Source: Bolinopsis microptera (Eukaryota; Ctenophora; Tentaculata; Lobata; Bolinopsidae). Taken from it: 60,000 nucleotides of DNA. The notes beneath the pieces are model-generated. The model did no database searches. It had not been told where the DNA came from and saw nothing but the letters and a program-made list of their open reading frames with translations. The DNA lies in contig NC_087082.1 of NCBI RefSeq assembly GCF_026151205.1, forward strand, positions 7,201,908-7,261,907, written 5' to 3'. Below are positions 37,726-49,564 of the stretch, piece by piece (within the stretch, counting starts at the first letter, position 1; each line of letters begins with the position of its first letter). A program made the translations under genes and the position numbers.

Positions 37726-40700
37726 TTTATTGAGATTATCATTTAAGATTCTGTCTGAATCTGGTTTCTCTTCAGGTTGTTGACTGGCTGAAAAGTGCAA
37801 AGATCAGAGCAACTCAGCTAAGAGTTTTATTTTTCCTTTGCGGTTTAAAAAATCTATGTTTTCTCAGTTTGATTTAGTGACCATCAACCATGTATTTTGA
37901 CCATGTATTATGTATTTTGATAATAAAAGTTGAGCAACCAGCTATACCTCTAAGTGTCTTGAAAATCGGCCCTAAGTTAGTCATATCCCAATTTCAAGTT
38001 TTCCTTTGTACTTACCTCTAAAGTTTTTAATCTCATAGTTGGCTCCCTGCTGTTTCTTGGGCGACCAAACGCTGATTAATGGAATTTGGTTTTCATCATG
38101 TTTGGGTAGACATGCCATTGAATGTATTGAACTTTGTGTAGACTCCTGCAATTAATTCCCTGTACTACTGCTCACAACACATATTCAGAAGAGTTCTAGT
38201 TGGCTGCTTCTGAAACTGCTTCTGTACACAATACATTCATACACACGGGGAGAGGTGTATTGTTATAGGTGTACGCTAGTTTCTGATTGTATGAAGATTG
38301 GGACTTCTAGCTCTGATACCACTCCACTCTCCAGATGAGGCAGAAAACTGCTACTCGTAAACAGGAAAACAGTCCGCGTCGTGTATCTCAACTTGACGTC
38401 ACGCGCGATTTTCAAATAGACTTTATGTGTGCAAATTTTAGGCACTGGCATTTGCGTGCTGCGCGCGTTGATTTATTTATTTGGCTGCTGCTTTCCTATT
38501 TTCGCGAGCTCCTTGGCAAAGTTCCTACCCATTTTGGTGCTTACAAATTAGGCTATCTACTTACTATCGGTATGAAATAACTTAAATAGATAATAACTTA
38601 TTTTGTATCTAGATAAAACCGATAATTTTCAATCAATAATTTGGGCCTCATCTATCTGTTCCTATTATTATTATACATGACTAGTAAATCATATTGTATT
38701 GATAACAAAAACACCGATGTTATATTTGAAGATACAATTAAGTAAGGTATTTATATTGATCAATTTCATTACAAAGTACAATCTCTTCCGTAAACAAACA
38801 TTTGTTAAAACTCAAAAATAAATCATATTTGTTTTCTAGCGAAGTAAAATCAGCATAACAATCGAGTGATCATTTAATTGCATCTTAATTTACTCACAAA
38901 CATACCACTGGCAGAAAAAAACACGACCTGTTTTTAAAAAAATTATTTTGATATAGAACTTATCAGCAATCTATTTGTATGTCTTATCAATATCAGTGAT
39001 ATTCGTTGATGTTTCGTGACGATATTGACTGGTGGTGCAGGATTTCCTTCCGGTTTGTCTTCCCACGAACTTCATCTGCTGGTTTTTATGCTGCAGACAA
39101 AAGAGGCTATCTTCGTTCCTAATCAGGCTAGGGTCGTTATCATATTACGTAATCAATATTTTAGCAATTTTTACCCCTCCCCCCCCCCCCCCCCCCAAAT
39201 TGTTATTTGTTAAATTTTATCAGAGTGAAATTAAGTGGAATTTGAATTAAAATATTGTCAAATTGTTATTATTCTAGAGGGTAAAAAATAAAATTATGAT
39301 TACGTAATCAACAACCGACCATTTCTCCAGTCTTTTACAAGTAGGCTCTAAGACCTGCTTGTTATTAATATTACAAACTGCTTTCATTGGTGGTGTTATT
39401 TCATGAAAATAAATTTAAAAAATATAAAGAGGCTCATCGTTGGACATTACTGGTGTCACAATCGCACTATGGAATTTTCGGCGGTTCCATATTTAAGTCA
39501 AGGATAAGTTGGCTCACTAAAAAATGCAAAGTTTATATAAGTTTTCGGGGTAAGTTACTTACTCAACCGGTATTATCCAGAATATTATCTATAAGAAACC
39601 TTCTTTATGTCATAGTAAACTACGTTCTTAATAGATTTCGAATTAAATTATAACAGAAAGGTTGTTGCAATAATAAGTGAAATCTTTGGACAATCAACAT
39701 TAATTCATTTAAACTACAAACTATAAGTATAAACTATAAAATTGGCAAAAGGTTGGCCTAAACACTTGGCTGACTCGTTTGCTTCTGTACAGGGGGATTC
39801 CCAAGATTATTTATTACAACATTAGTTACTGTCACACTGTTTCTAGAATGTAAACAGTAAAAAAGCCATTTCAAAACATTAACAACCTTATTACACTTAT
39901 AAATAGATATGACCAATGTTGCAACAACATTTGACTCTCTCCTTATCTCATATGTTTCATCCTTAATCTTGTTTTGGACTTTCCGAATCTTTCCCAAAAT
40001 AGAGTGAATCGAATTTTAGAAAAGGTCTACCGTTCCGTACTTCAGTTGAAGTATTAAAATAAGTTTACAAGGTTGTTTCTTCAGTCATACTTGTTGTCTA
40101 TCATTTATTGTGTAAACTAAACTGTTCTGAGATTTATGATACTCCCAAATACTACGGAAATATGCCAATTAGTTAACACTTTAATATAATATAGTGGTAA
40201 AGTTATAGTATTAAAGTTTATATAACAATTCATAACAGAACTTATAACATTTAATTTCGGATGTTATATCTGAGAAATTACATATTATATCATTAATAAA
40301 AAGTTCGTTCTTACAGACATTTAAGTATGTGTTTAAAGCATCGTACTCTTTATATTTATATGATAACGAAAATAGTATAGTCAACAATTTACAAAAAAAG
40401 AATGTACTGCGATTGCAAAGAGTATTATTTAAAGGAAGAATAATTTAATTCATTTTTAATTACTATTTAATGGGAGAAAACTTCCTGAGTGTTTCGTTGT
40501 TTTCCTCCGGTAGCTTCCTCCTTTTCCTAGGATGCAAAAGGATCCCTCCGGCCATGATATATCTTCAATTTTAGTTGCCAAATCTTGTATGTCTGATGTT
40601 TGATTTCGCGGCTGCTACTTTTGTTCTTCTCTCAAAGCGAGTTTTTTCAGCCTTATTGGCAGTGACGGCCTTCGCTATTAATACGAAGAGAAAGAAGTAT

Positions 40701-41500
40701 ACACAATTGTAACCGACGCTGGGTACAATATGTTAATCACCAGCTACTACAAAACAAGGATAATATTAACCTGTTTACTCTGTTTACTGACCTGCATTTG
40801 TTCGAATTAAATACACTTGAATTATAAATACACTTAAAGGTATGCGTAACAATAAATTGAGTATGTCACTGTCCATCAAGGCTGAACTATATTTGAGATG
40901 ATTTAGAGAAAGCTGGCCATCGAAAATATATATTATCCTGAGAAAAGGAAATAAATTAATGAAATATTGAAGATAACATTTTGTATTAAATTCAATTTCT
41001 AGGACAAAAGATAGAAAATGACAAAAAAAGAAAAGAAGCATTATAGCGAAGAATACAATTATTGAAAACAAATAAAATAATGAAAAGCATGAGAAACTGC
41101 AAGAAAAGAAGTGACTGAAACCAAGATTTCAAACTACGTTTTTAAGGACTTGATTGGTTGAATGGAATTAACTACCCTTATTTTGATTTGAATAAATTAT
41201 GAAAGATGTCCACTGATTAACGTTACAATTTACTTATTATAATTTAATTGAATAAGAACCATTAATAGATATCTTGATCTCACGTAAAAACCACACAGTA
41301 TAGTAGTGGAGTTGATCCGCTGCTTCTATGATATTTTATCTGTGAATGAATAAATACAAATCCCCTGAAAGTCCTTTTCAATTGTTGTAGCAATTGTTCT
41401 AAAATCAGCATAAATTTATTTACTTAGTAAATAATAAAACGCTTTATTACTCCACTTGTTCGACTTAGCTTTCGTAGAAAACTTTTTAGAGTTCATCTTT
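37724..41500. other. Intergenic, no gene seen apart from a MITE
   Basis: AT-rich DNA with only short random frames, a poly-C run (39179-39196) and a MITE at 39131-39320. I found no splice-supported exon, tRNA or other RNA gene. Confidence 0.5.
39131..39320. mobile_element. MITE related to the Harbinger-like copy at 51583
   Basis: Ends GGGTCGTTAT...ATTACGTAATCA and, inverted, TGATTACGTAATCAACAACC + GACC. It shares the GGTCGTT...TTACGTAATCA terminus with 51583-51730 and also has a C-rich/G-rich middle. The target duplication is unclear. Confidence 0.4.
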
Positions 41501-41509
41501 TGGTCTACT

Positions 41510-42475
41510 ATGTCAGTGCCTCCTTTCGAAAAAACCGTATGTCTTCATTATAGCGGGTTTTGTCTTGTTGTTGTCATTCGGTTTAGTTGTTGTCATGACG
41601 ACAACATGACGTTTCTTCCCACTTTTAGGTTTAGTGGCGCATGATGCAAGAGTCATAGAGTTCCGCCTTTTCTCTGGTACAGATCTATCGTCTCCGAACT
41701 GATACCATAAAGAAGATGTTAAAGGAACATCCTCTTTTCCAGCAGTCTTCAACTCTTCCTGATACCCAGCTCAGAGTGAAAAAATTGCATAAAGATTAGA
41801 AAGTAATGATTCTGTAAATATTTGTACCGCAAAGAGTTGTACAATGTACAATGACAATTTTTACCGTATGATAGAAAAGACATTCACATTAGGTATCGCA
41901 CATTTGTCTTACCTTGATGCACACCATGATCCGATGATAGTGATGTCTCGTTCAAGCAGCCATTCAGTAATTGTAACGGACAAAGTTCTGCACGTGATGC
42001 CGATGATCCTGGTGCCTGCTCATTCTTGTAAGGTAGTGACCCGTAATATGCCGTTTTTCGTCTGCCAAAATCACGGTCATATTCTATTCTGTCGCTGAGT
42101 CCAAGATTACTGCATCAAACTCTGCGAACGGATTACCTTCGTAAAGTTTATAAGGAATTATTATAAAAATTGAGAAAGTTTATGTAAATAGAAATATCTG
42201 CGAATTGTATTTGATATCGCTATCATGCTTTTGCTTAACTTAAATCAAAATCTCCTTATCTAATAGAACAAATTTACCTGTACTCGCTCGAAGAGGTATT
42301 TCACGTACTCATCCATTCCTTGTACAAAATGTGTCCTCGGTATCCCTTGTGGGGTTGAACAGTAAGCATGGGCCTGATAGGTGTACGGGTATAACACCGA
42401 GTTGAGTGCTTTGAAGAGAATACCATACTTTGCTGGTTTGCTCTTAATATCTATACCTATATATATAGTGCTCAT
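41510..42475 (-). pseudogene. piggyBac-like transposase remnant in exon-like blocks
   Basis: Three minus-strand blocks in the right order for a piggyBac (DDE_Tnp_1_7) transposase. 42475-42283 gives SKPAKYGILFKALNS, PYTYQAHAYC and GMDEYVKYLFERVQ, and ends at a CAG|GTAAAT donor-like site. 42010-41910 gives GITCRTLSVTITEWLLERDI and then GSW, and ends at AAG|GTAAG. 41765-41513 gives EELKTAGKED, KRRNSMTLASCATKPKSGKK and VVVMTT. No frame is continuous across blocks, and the phase of the last junction does not fit, so it is either a decayed transposase or a once-spliced domesticated copy. The catalytic Asp residues are not all identifiable. Confidence 0.55.
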
Positions 42476-42706
42476 AGGGTTTAATTTTCACGGTCTTCTT
42501 GCACATTAAAGCATTGATATTGGGCTGTTAACATCATTTGATTATATCTGCCAATATTATTTTACAATTATTAAAAAAACAGTTTCAGCTATATTTTAAC
42601 CTTTTTATGTGATAGCCTTCTTATTATTCGTCCTTGTTAATGATGATATGAATGGGAAATATATACAGTGTTAGATTTTCTGTCACTAGATTAATGACAG
42701 GCACGT

Positions 42707-42728
42707 AGCCAGGGGGGGGGGGGGGGGA
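42707..42728 (+). repeat. Possible solo hAT end with poly-G
   Basis: CAGGCACGTAGCCAGG followed by a 15-base G-run resembles the ends of hAT-type MITEs (CAGxGGCGTA...). No partner end was found nearby. Confidence 0.3.
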
Positions 42729-43102
42729 CCGCATTCATTCCAATAAGAGTAGGAAGGTGGTGTTAAATCAGGCTGAGAGACAGCAAGAGGGAGTGGATAA
42801 CAAGGTTCCAGAGAAGGGGTGAAAGTACCCCGCCTTGAGGAATGAGGGGTTCCTTTTACCATGTATTGTTACTTACGATGATAGACATAGATTTTGTTCA
42901 AAACATTCTGTGGTGCTGCCCAGTTGTTACAGTTGTACTGTTACAGTTGTAGCTGAAGTAATATCAGCTACAATTAGATTAAATTCTTAAAAGTACTTTT
43001 AATTACTGAGTTTAGATACCTGGAAGAGATCTGTTGACCTTCCATTTTAGATCACCTCCGTTCAATATAATGTTAATTATATTAATTACAGTAAAAACTT
43101 AT

Positions 43103-43400
43103 TCATGGTCGAGAAGAAGAGCGAGGAGGGAAGAGCTTGTAGATACAGGCTCCATCCAGGTATTCGTTCTCTGCGTCTAGGTAGTAAGGCTTCTCCAAGC
43201 GGTCGTTTATACCATTATAGGGATACAGAGTATTCAGGGCCAGCATAAGACTATCTTCAACAGACATAAGTGCAGCAGTCAGAGACTTTTTCTTAGTGTT
43301 AGGATTAGAATCTAATGTAAGAACTGTTCGTAGGGGTGTGATGCGTAGGTCTGAAGGCTGGTGTAAATTATATACCTGTCCGATCGGCGGATCTGTAGTG
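43103..43400 (-). CDS. Unassigned ORF / terminal exon candidate
   Basis: Not recognised. A minus-strand frame of about 90 residues with non-repetitive, protein-like composition: ITPLRTVLTLDSNPNTKKKS, SLTAALMSVEDSLMLALNTL, YLDAENEYLDGACIYKLFPP. A CCAG acceptor-like site precedes PSDLRITPL near 43357, and the frame ends in TGA at 43103. It might be a last exon of a host gene or part of the adjacent piggyBac-like debris. No partner exon found. Confidence 0.35.
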
Positions 43401-44090
43401 ATAAGTCTTGTCGTATGATTCAGAAACACTTAATTTAATTATCAAGTATTCCGTTATATTCTTAACTTTTCTATCATAACCTGTGCGTGTTTTTCTTGTT
43501 CTCTGTTGTTCCTCCATATCCTCGACAAATGTTCTGTTTTTATTCAAAGACTTCTTGTAATAATGTATTTTTTTCAATATAATTAAACCTTATTAAATGT
43601 TTATCAATGCAATAATAAATCTAATCTATTATAAATCAGAGTTATGCTTATTAGTTAAATAGCTTAACTCTAAAGCTCACGGAGGTAAGGGGATAAAATG
43701 AATCATATTAATACGATATGTAACAAATTTATTGAACCGTCTCTTGTGTCCCATAGCCGGGATTTCCTTGCATCCACCGGGGGGGGGGGGGGGGGGGATC
43801 ACTACAACCAGTGCAGATCACTGGGCATCAGTGGCTGATTGAGAACTTATAGCGATATTGAAGATACACCTCCTATTTCAAATACTAGGTCAGATTCTTC
43901 TTTTAAAAAGAGAGCATGGTTCCACACGTTAAACTTGAGAACCTCTGTTTTGAAGTAATGTTCACCAAAACTGTTAGCCCGCATAACCTCATCAACTGAG
44001 ACAAAAAAGAAAGAAAATAGCCGATGGAAATAGAAAGAAAAAAGTAATTGAAAAGTTAAGAATAATAGATGAAATAAAGACAATGACCTT

Positions 44091-44161
44091 CATTGGATTG
44101 GGGATCAGATCAAGTTTGCCATTATGATCGTGGCAAACTTGATCTGATTCCCAATCCAATG
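44091..44161. repeat. Near-perfect 31-bp hairpin
   Basis: Arms 44091-44121 and 44131-44161, one mismatch, 9-base loop TTATGATCG. The arm starts CATTGGATTGGGGATCAGAT. Could be a minimal foldback remnant or a small-RNA hairpin. Confidence 0.75.
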
Positions 44162-44173
44162 TTTGCTGGCATA

Positions 44174-44297
44174 GATGGCGGATTGTTGTTTATATCTTTT
44201 TTATCCGTAGAAGTAAAAAGCATCGGTTTTAAAACGTTTAAAACTTTTGCTGCATCGTTATATTCTTGTACTTGTAGTGGCTCCTAGAATCTTCATG
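44174..44297 (+). repeat. 125-bp direct repeat, copy 1 (copy 2 at 44872-44995)
   Basis: GATGGCGGATTGTTGTTTAT through CTCCTAGAATCTTCATG is present twice, 698 bases apart, with a single A/C difference (TTTTAAAACG versus TTTTACAACG). Such identity indicates a recent duplication. Confidence 0.85.
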
Positions 44298-44430
44298 AAC
44301 ACTTGAAATTATATGTTAAACAATTCAATGCTTATGAAGCTACATGATAAGAGTCTTTTACAAATCGGTCACCCTTATAAACAAAAAAGTCCTCACCAAA
44401 TCAGCAAAAGTTTCGCCTTTGAATAAAAAA

Positions 44431-44676
44431 CTAGAACATATCAATTTCGTCTTCAGTAGCTTCAGCCAAGTGAATTTCGTCTACAACAGAGTCAGATGAG
44501 CTATCAGAGGAATGGCCTTCCCCCTCTTCAGATGATAAGGACAAATCGTTTGAACTTCCCAGACCCATGTAATAACTATGGTAGGCGGTCGGAATCTGAC
44601 CTTTTTTACAGAGTTTTTGGAGTCCTTTTATAAGCTTTGTATCTAATTTTCGTGATTTCTTTTTGGTCAGAGTCAA
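44431..44676 (-). other. Small acidic ORF, unassigned
   Basis: 81 residues: a basic N-terminus (MTLTKKKSRKLDTKLIKGLQ) then a Ser/Glu-rich acidic tail (SLSSEEGEGHSSDSSSD). It looks protein-like but matches nothing I can name. It may be the start of the transposon-derived gene whose remnants lie at 45020-45388. Confidence 0.25.
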
Positions 44677-45019
44677 GTTCTTCCAAGATTCTATTTCATC
44701 AACATCTTTAGTTTTTGCTGATTTTTCTGATGTCTTAGATATGGCTAATCTTGTTGATCTTACTGGTCTTTTGGATTTTGTAAGGGATATTTTGATATTG
44801 TTGGTGTTTTTGTTATGTCTAGTGATACGGCATCATTTTCGTCATTATATGTCTCACTCATCAGGATACAATATGGCGGATTGTTGTTTATATCTTTTTT
44901 ATCCGTAGAAGTAAAAAGCATCGGTTTTACAACGTTTAAAACTTTTGCTGCATCGTTATATTCTTGTACTTGTAGTGGCTCCTAGAATCTTCATGGATTA
45001 AAAGCAGGTTAACTGTCTT

Positions 45020-45388
45020 CTTAAGGTTGTATGAGGAAGGTTGTAGTGGTGTTACAAATGTTGGTGCTCCATTTTCAGAATACGCGAAGACATTAACATT
45101 TACACGGATTTGATGTTCGAATTTAGGTATATCTTCTAGTTTGAAGGGAACTTCAATACCTGAAGAATTATTCAGTTAGTTCCAAAATGCAAATAAACAG
45201 GAATAAAAAACCTTTTTGTAGGCAGCAACCACTGCATACAGAAAACAAAGGTTATCTGTGTTTCTAATGTTCAATAAACATTTTCGGTTTTTTAGGGGAG
45301 CTGGTGTTTGAATGTAAGCTCCGCCAGAAAGTGGTTGGTAGGGGGGGGGGGGGGGGGTAGCAGATAATCTATCTTCACCCCATTCCAA
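45020..45388 (-). pseudogene. Fragment of a large-DNA-transposon-associated protein
   Basis: Two minus-strand pieces: 45388-45195 gives LSGGAYIQTPAPLKNRKCLL, INIRNTDNLCFLYAVVAAYKK-like sequence, and 45160-45020 gives GIEVPFKLEDIPKFEHQIRV and NVNVFAYSENGAPTFVTPL. The pattern (nIxNtDnlCFLyaVvAA ... GIexPfkledIpKFE) resembles a recurring protein near type-B DNA polymerases in Polinton-like repeats of invertebrates; this is from memory. It is broken between the two pieces and has a poly-G tract in its N-terminal part. Confidence 0.4.
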
Positions 45389-45754
45389 ACAGATCCGGAA
45401 GATAACATGTCAATATGCTTTTTAAATTATTATTACAACTTACAGAATATATTTATTAGACAATGAAAGGCATAGTTTAATAATTACGTTAATAGACTTC
45501 CAACTGGGTTACAGTAGGTCTAACGTGTTTTCTGTGCACAACGGTCACAAAACGTGAAAAATATTATTAATTGTACTATTATAATATGTCACTTGAAATT
45601 GCGTTATATAATATATATTATCTTCGATATAGAATAATCAGCACCTCTAGACTCAAACTCATCCAATGAATGGAGAACTTTTGTGCGACAGTTTTCTAAA
45701 ATGTTCTCTACTGTTTTGTTCGAGAAGCAGGTCGTGGTTTTTGAATAGATAAAT

Positions 45755-46436
45755 AAATATAATAGATGAAATAAAGATAATAGATGAAATAAAGATAATG
45801 GATGAAATAAAGATAATAGATGAAATAAAGATAATAGATGAAATAAAGATAATAGATGAAATAAAGATAATATATTAAATAAAGATAATGGATGAAATAA
45901 AGATAATAGATGAAATAAAGATAATAGATGAAATAAAGATAATAGATGAAATAAAGATAGTAGATGAAATAAAGATAATGGATGAAATAAAGATAATAGA
46001 TGAAATAAAGATAATAGATGAAATAAAGATAATGGATGAAATAAAGATAATAGATGAAATAAAGATAATAGATGAAATAAAGATAATAGATGAAATAAAG
46101 ATAGTAGATGAAATAAAGATAATAGATGAAATAAAGATAATAGATGAAATAAAGATAATATATTAAATAAAGATAATAGATGAAACAAAGATAATAGATG
46201 AAATAAAGATAATGGATGAAATAAAGATAATAGATGAAATAAAGATAATAGATGAAATAAAGATAATAGATGAAATAAAGATAGTAGATGAAATAAAGAT
46301 AATAGATGAAATAAAGATAATGAATGAAATAAAGATAATAGATGAAATAAAGATAATAGATGAAATAAAGATAATAGATGAAATAAAGATAATAGATGAA
46401 ATAAAGATAATAGATGAAATGAAGATAATAGATGAT
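45755..46436 (+). repeat. 18-bp minisatellite, about 38 copies
   Basis: Unit AATAGATGAAATAAAGAT with point variants (GTAG, ATGG, one ATTAAA pair). Higher-order repeats are visible: two segments each ending in a TATATTAAAT variant (45870 and 46158). Because 18 is divisible by 3, frames stay open on both strands; they are not genes. Confidence 0.95.
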
Positions 46437-46861
46437 GTAACAATCATATTATTCTCTGCTTTGAAGGACCAATTATAATTAATATAATAATCAAAAATCA
46501 CAAACTGACTTTCGTGTCCATTGTCGAAGTGTCAACAACCTGGTTCTTGGGACTGTCTGACATGTATCTGCCCTCAATTATATGGCACAGTTTATTACCA
46601 GAACTGTGCGAATTAGTCCTCTTGTAAAAATCTGCCCTTGTGAATAGTTTATCCTTCCTAAAACCTACTTTTAATTATCAAAACAAACACAAAACCAAGC
46701 TTTATAAATTATAATCGAGTTTTTAAAAATTGTTTAATTCTCTTTTTTATTTTTGAATGCTTACTTTTAACAATTGTTGCATGGTATTATTGCTTTATTG
46801 GTGACGGGTTTTTTAGTGAGTAGGAACTTTACCCGACCGTTAACAACGGTAAATCTCTCAA

Positions 46862-47388
46862 CTCCTGAACAATAGCAGTGATATGTTTAGCAGTGTGTTT
46901 GTTTAATGTTTAGCAGTGTGTTTGTTTAATGTTTAGCAGTGTGTTTGTTTAATGTTTAGCAGTGTTTTTGTTTAATGTTTAGCAGTTTGTTTGTTTAGTG
47001 TTTAGCAGTGTGTTTGTTTAATGTTTAGCAGTGTTTTTGTTTAATGTTTAGCAGTTTGTTTGTTTAGTGTTTATCAGTGTGTTTGTTTAGTGTTTAGCAG
47101 TGTGTTTGTTTAATGTTTAGCAGTGTGTTTGTTTAATGTTTAGCAGTGTGTTTGTTTAATGTTTAGCAGTGTGTTTGTTTAATGTTTAGCAAATAGCAGT
47201 GTGTTTGTTTAATGTTTAGCAGTGTGTTTGTTTAATGTTTAGCAGTGTGTTTGTTTAATGTTTAGCAGTGTGTTTGTTTAATGTTTAGCAGTGTGTTTGT
47301 TTAGTGTTTAGCAGTGTGTTTGTTTAATGTTTAGCAGTGTGTTTGTTTAATGTTTAGCAGTGTGTTTGTTTAATGTTTAGCAGTGTGT
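46862..47388 (+). repeat. 23-bp minisatellite, about 22 copies
   Basis: Unit TTTAGCAGTGTGTTTGTTTAATG, here written in two parts: TTTAGCAGTGTG + TTTGTTTAATG. Variants include GTTTTTG, TTTAGTG and one insertion (AAATAGCAG at 47190). Confidence 0.95.
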
Positions 47389-47869
47389 ACTACTAAGATG
47401 ATACAATGGAGATACAACACACGTCTGCAGAGGTCAAAATAATTGGAAGTTAATTGAACTAATAGGAATACAGTACACTGGGGTACATAGTCGACTGCAT
47501 TAGCTGGAATTTCTTCTTACTTTTATTAATTAAATAAATACGCCAACTTATTATCGCGTGCACTATTTTCTTAGGAAAATCTTTGCAACTAATAATTTGT
47601 AAGGAGTACTGTGGTTAGAAAGAACACTCCAACTAAACTCTATCCGATCAGTAGGAAACTGTAATTGTGTAATTGGTTTCTTTACTTTACTGTTACTATG
47701 ACTTTTGTTATCTTTTACAGGTTTGTCTAAATAGCTTTTTGATAGTTTGAACCGGTTTTTGGTACACCGGCCAATGTTTACAAAATCATATAATGATATA
47801 TAATAACAATATAATTTTATTTAATATACGTGAATATGAAAATTGAAAATTATGATATAGAATTGAAAC

Positions 47870-48410
47870 TTATGATGTATAGTGATGTATAGTGGTGTTG
47901 GTCACTTCCACTGCCTTTAATAAACGAGTACTACTGAGATGACACGATGCTCCAAGAGCTTTAGATGATCTGCAATCCCTGGGGTGGCAAACGAAGTTCC
48001 ACCTTTTAAAGGTTCCGTAAATAAAAGCAGAATAGGCTAGCTGTGATTCATTTGCAGCTATATCAACAAGCCCTAGAATGTCTGCTTTCCAACTTTCTGT
48101 CTCCTTTAATATGAACTCTTTTACCCCTTCTTTTGATCCAATATATGACCCAAGATAACGGTGGCCTTCTGTAGTTATCTGTACATCTGGAAAAAGTTCC
48201 TTAGCTTGCTCTGGTTTTACTATCCACCATGTTTTGCTGGGTTTAGGGTAATACCCCCTGCTCGTCTGCATACCAAACCCGTGTTGGGTTCCCTTTATGA
48301 TTCTAGTTCTGTATCAGGTTCTGTCTGTTTAACCTGGACTGTCTGTTTTAACCTGGACTCTGCGTCAGGCTCAGTGCACTGGTATCTCCCTGTGTTGTTC
48401 CTTCTCTGAG
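47870..48410 (-). pseudogene. PHD-RT retroelement, second copy, RT C-terminal part
   Basis: Homologous to 1-503. Minus strand reads EGTTQGD (about 48385-48405), then after a frameshift/deletion VWYADE (catalytic box changed from YADD), then YYPKPSKTWWIVKPEQAKEL, FPDVQITTEGHRYLGSYIGS and an RT thumb region. The mutated box, the missing residues between the box and the thumb, and the frameshifts show it is dead. Upstream RT sequence of this copy appears at 49565-49690. Confidence 0.65.
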
Positions 48411-48424
48411 ATGGTATGAGATCG

Positions 48425-48860
48425 TCACTGTTTTTTTTTTTGTTTGTTTTTTTTTAGGTCGAGGGCGCTCACTCTACCTCCCTGGATTAGCAAGGAGGCT
48501 ACGTCCGCCTTGTGGCTAACGTCTGATGGAGCTCCTTTGGACTGCAGGCTTTGTACCGTTTGCTCTGCTTGGCATGGGGTTCGCAGAGCCCGGTACGTCC
48601 AAAAGACATAACATAGTTATGACCCGGTGGATCGGCGATGACCCTAAGGTTATCTGCCATAATGATCCGTCATCGGGAGACTCCATAGAACCCGTTAGGA
48701 GTCAGGTGTCGAAACACCCTCCCGGAAAAGGTAGTGCGTTACTTCGAGGAACTACCACCGCATTATGCTAGCGGGCCTGCACTGGTGATCCTCGAGGTTG
48801 TGTCGTGCTTTTAGTATTTAGGAGCCGAGGATGACTGACTGATTTTGTTTTTATTTTTAT
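48425..48860 (-). mobile_element. Retroposon-like insertion (SINE or LINE 3' fragment)
   Basis: GC-rich block of about 380 bases that differs from its AT-rich surroundings, with a T-rich tract at its low-coordinate end (48431-48456, i.e. an A tail on the minus strand) and ATGACTGACTGA followed by (TTTTTA)n at its high-coordinate end (48829-48875). It interrupts the decayed RT copy. No clear coding or Pol III box is seen, so the class is open. Confidence 0.4.
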
Positions 48861-49105
48861 TTTTATTTTATTTTGGAATTTTCATCCATTTTGAACTTTG
48901 AGTAAAACTAGTTAAATTTTGGTAAGTTATAGTTCAAACAAAAACATTTAGGAATATTTAAAGAACATCTCTACAATTAGCCATCTGTTTTTGTGATCAT
49001 ATGAGTGTTACTCTCTTTCTCTAGCTGTGCAGTCTTCAACGCAAGTTTTTGTTTCTCCTGATCGAGTTTTTGTTGTTTTCTTAGTTCCAATTCTTGCATC
49101 TGTTG

Positions 49106-49400
49106 TTACAGGGCGAGAGCCGCTCTTATCCTCTCTTCTTCTTGTTTCCTATGCGTGAGTTGTACTCTCTGTGCTTCCAATTCAGTAGATGTGACTTCCT
49201 CGACCACAGTTTCTATTCGGGCTCCCGGGTGACACAAAATGAATGGATTTAGTTTTGCCGTCTGCCTGAATTTAATTGACTCTAGTCGTTCAATTGCTAC
49301 GTGTATCAGTGTTCTCCCTCTTCTCACTCCAGGGGTTCCTGGTTTTCCTGTTTTTCCAGGTGACCAGACTGAAGGACGTTCCAGACGGTAGTGCTGTGTG
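49106..49400 (-). other. Coiled-coil ORF of unknown origin
   Basis: Minus-strand frame: VRRGRTLIHVAIERLESIKF, HPGARIETVVEEVTSTELEA and QLTHRKQEEERIRAALAL, then after one stop a further Gln/Lys-rich helix (QELELRKQQKLDQEKQKLAL). It may be a transposon C-terminus. It lies between pieces of the decayed RT. Confidence 0.3.
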
Positions 49401-49564
49401 TTTATGAACCTTCCTGGGATGGAGTATGTTTTGTTTGCTGTGATGGTTATACTTTGCTCATTTGTAGGAGATTAGCCAAATGGTATTATTATGTTATTTA
49501 AACTTCATTTCTTGAAATTGTTGGTGCTTCTTGTCTCTATGTATTAAGAATGTAAGTGAACAGC

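Noticed and set aside
45604-46501. Repetitive frames (LLSLFH repeats on minus, DEIKII repeats on plus)
   Set aside because: An 18-bp unit divisible by three, with matching open frames on both strands, is a minisatellite and not a protein gene.
45755-47390. CRISPR-like array
   Set aside because: Units are contiguous tandem repeats without unique spacers, in a eukaryotic genome.
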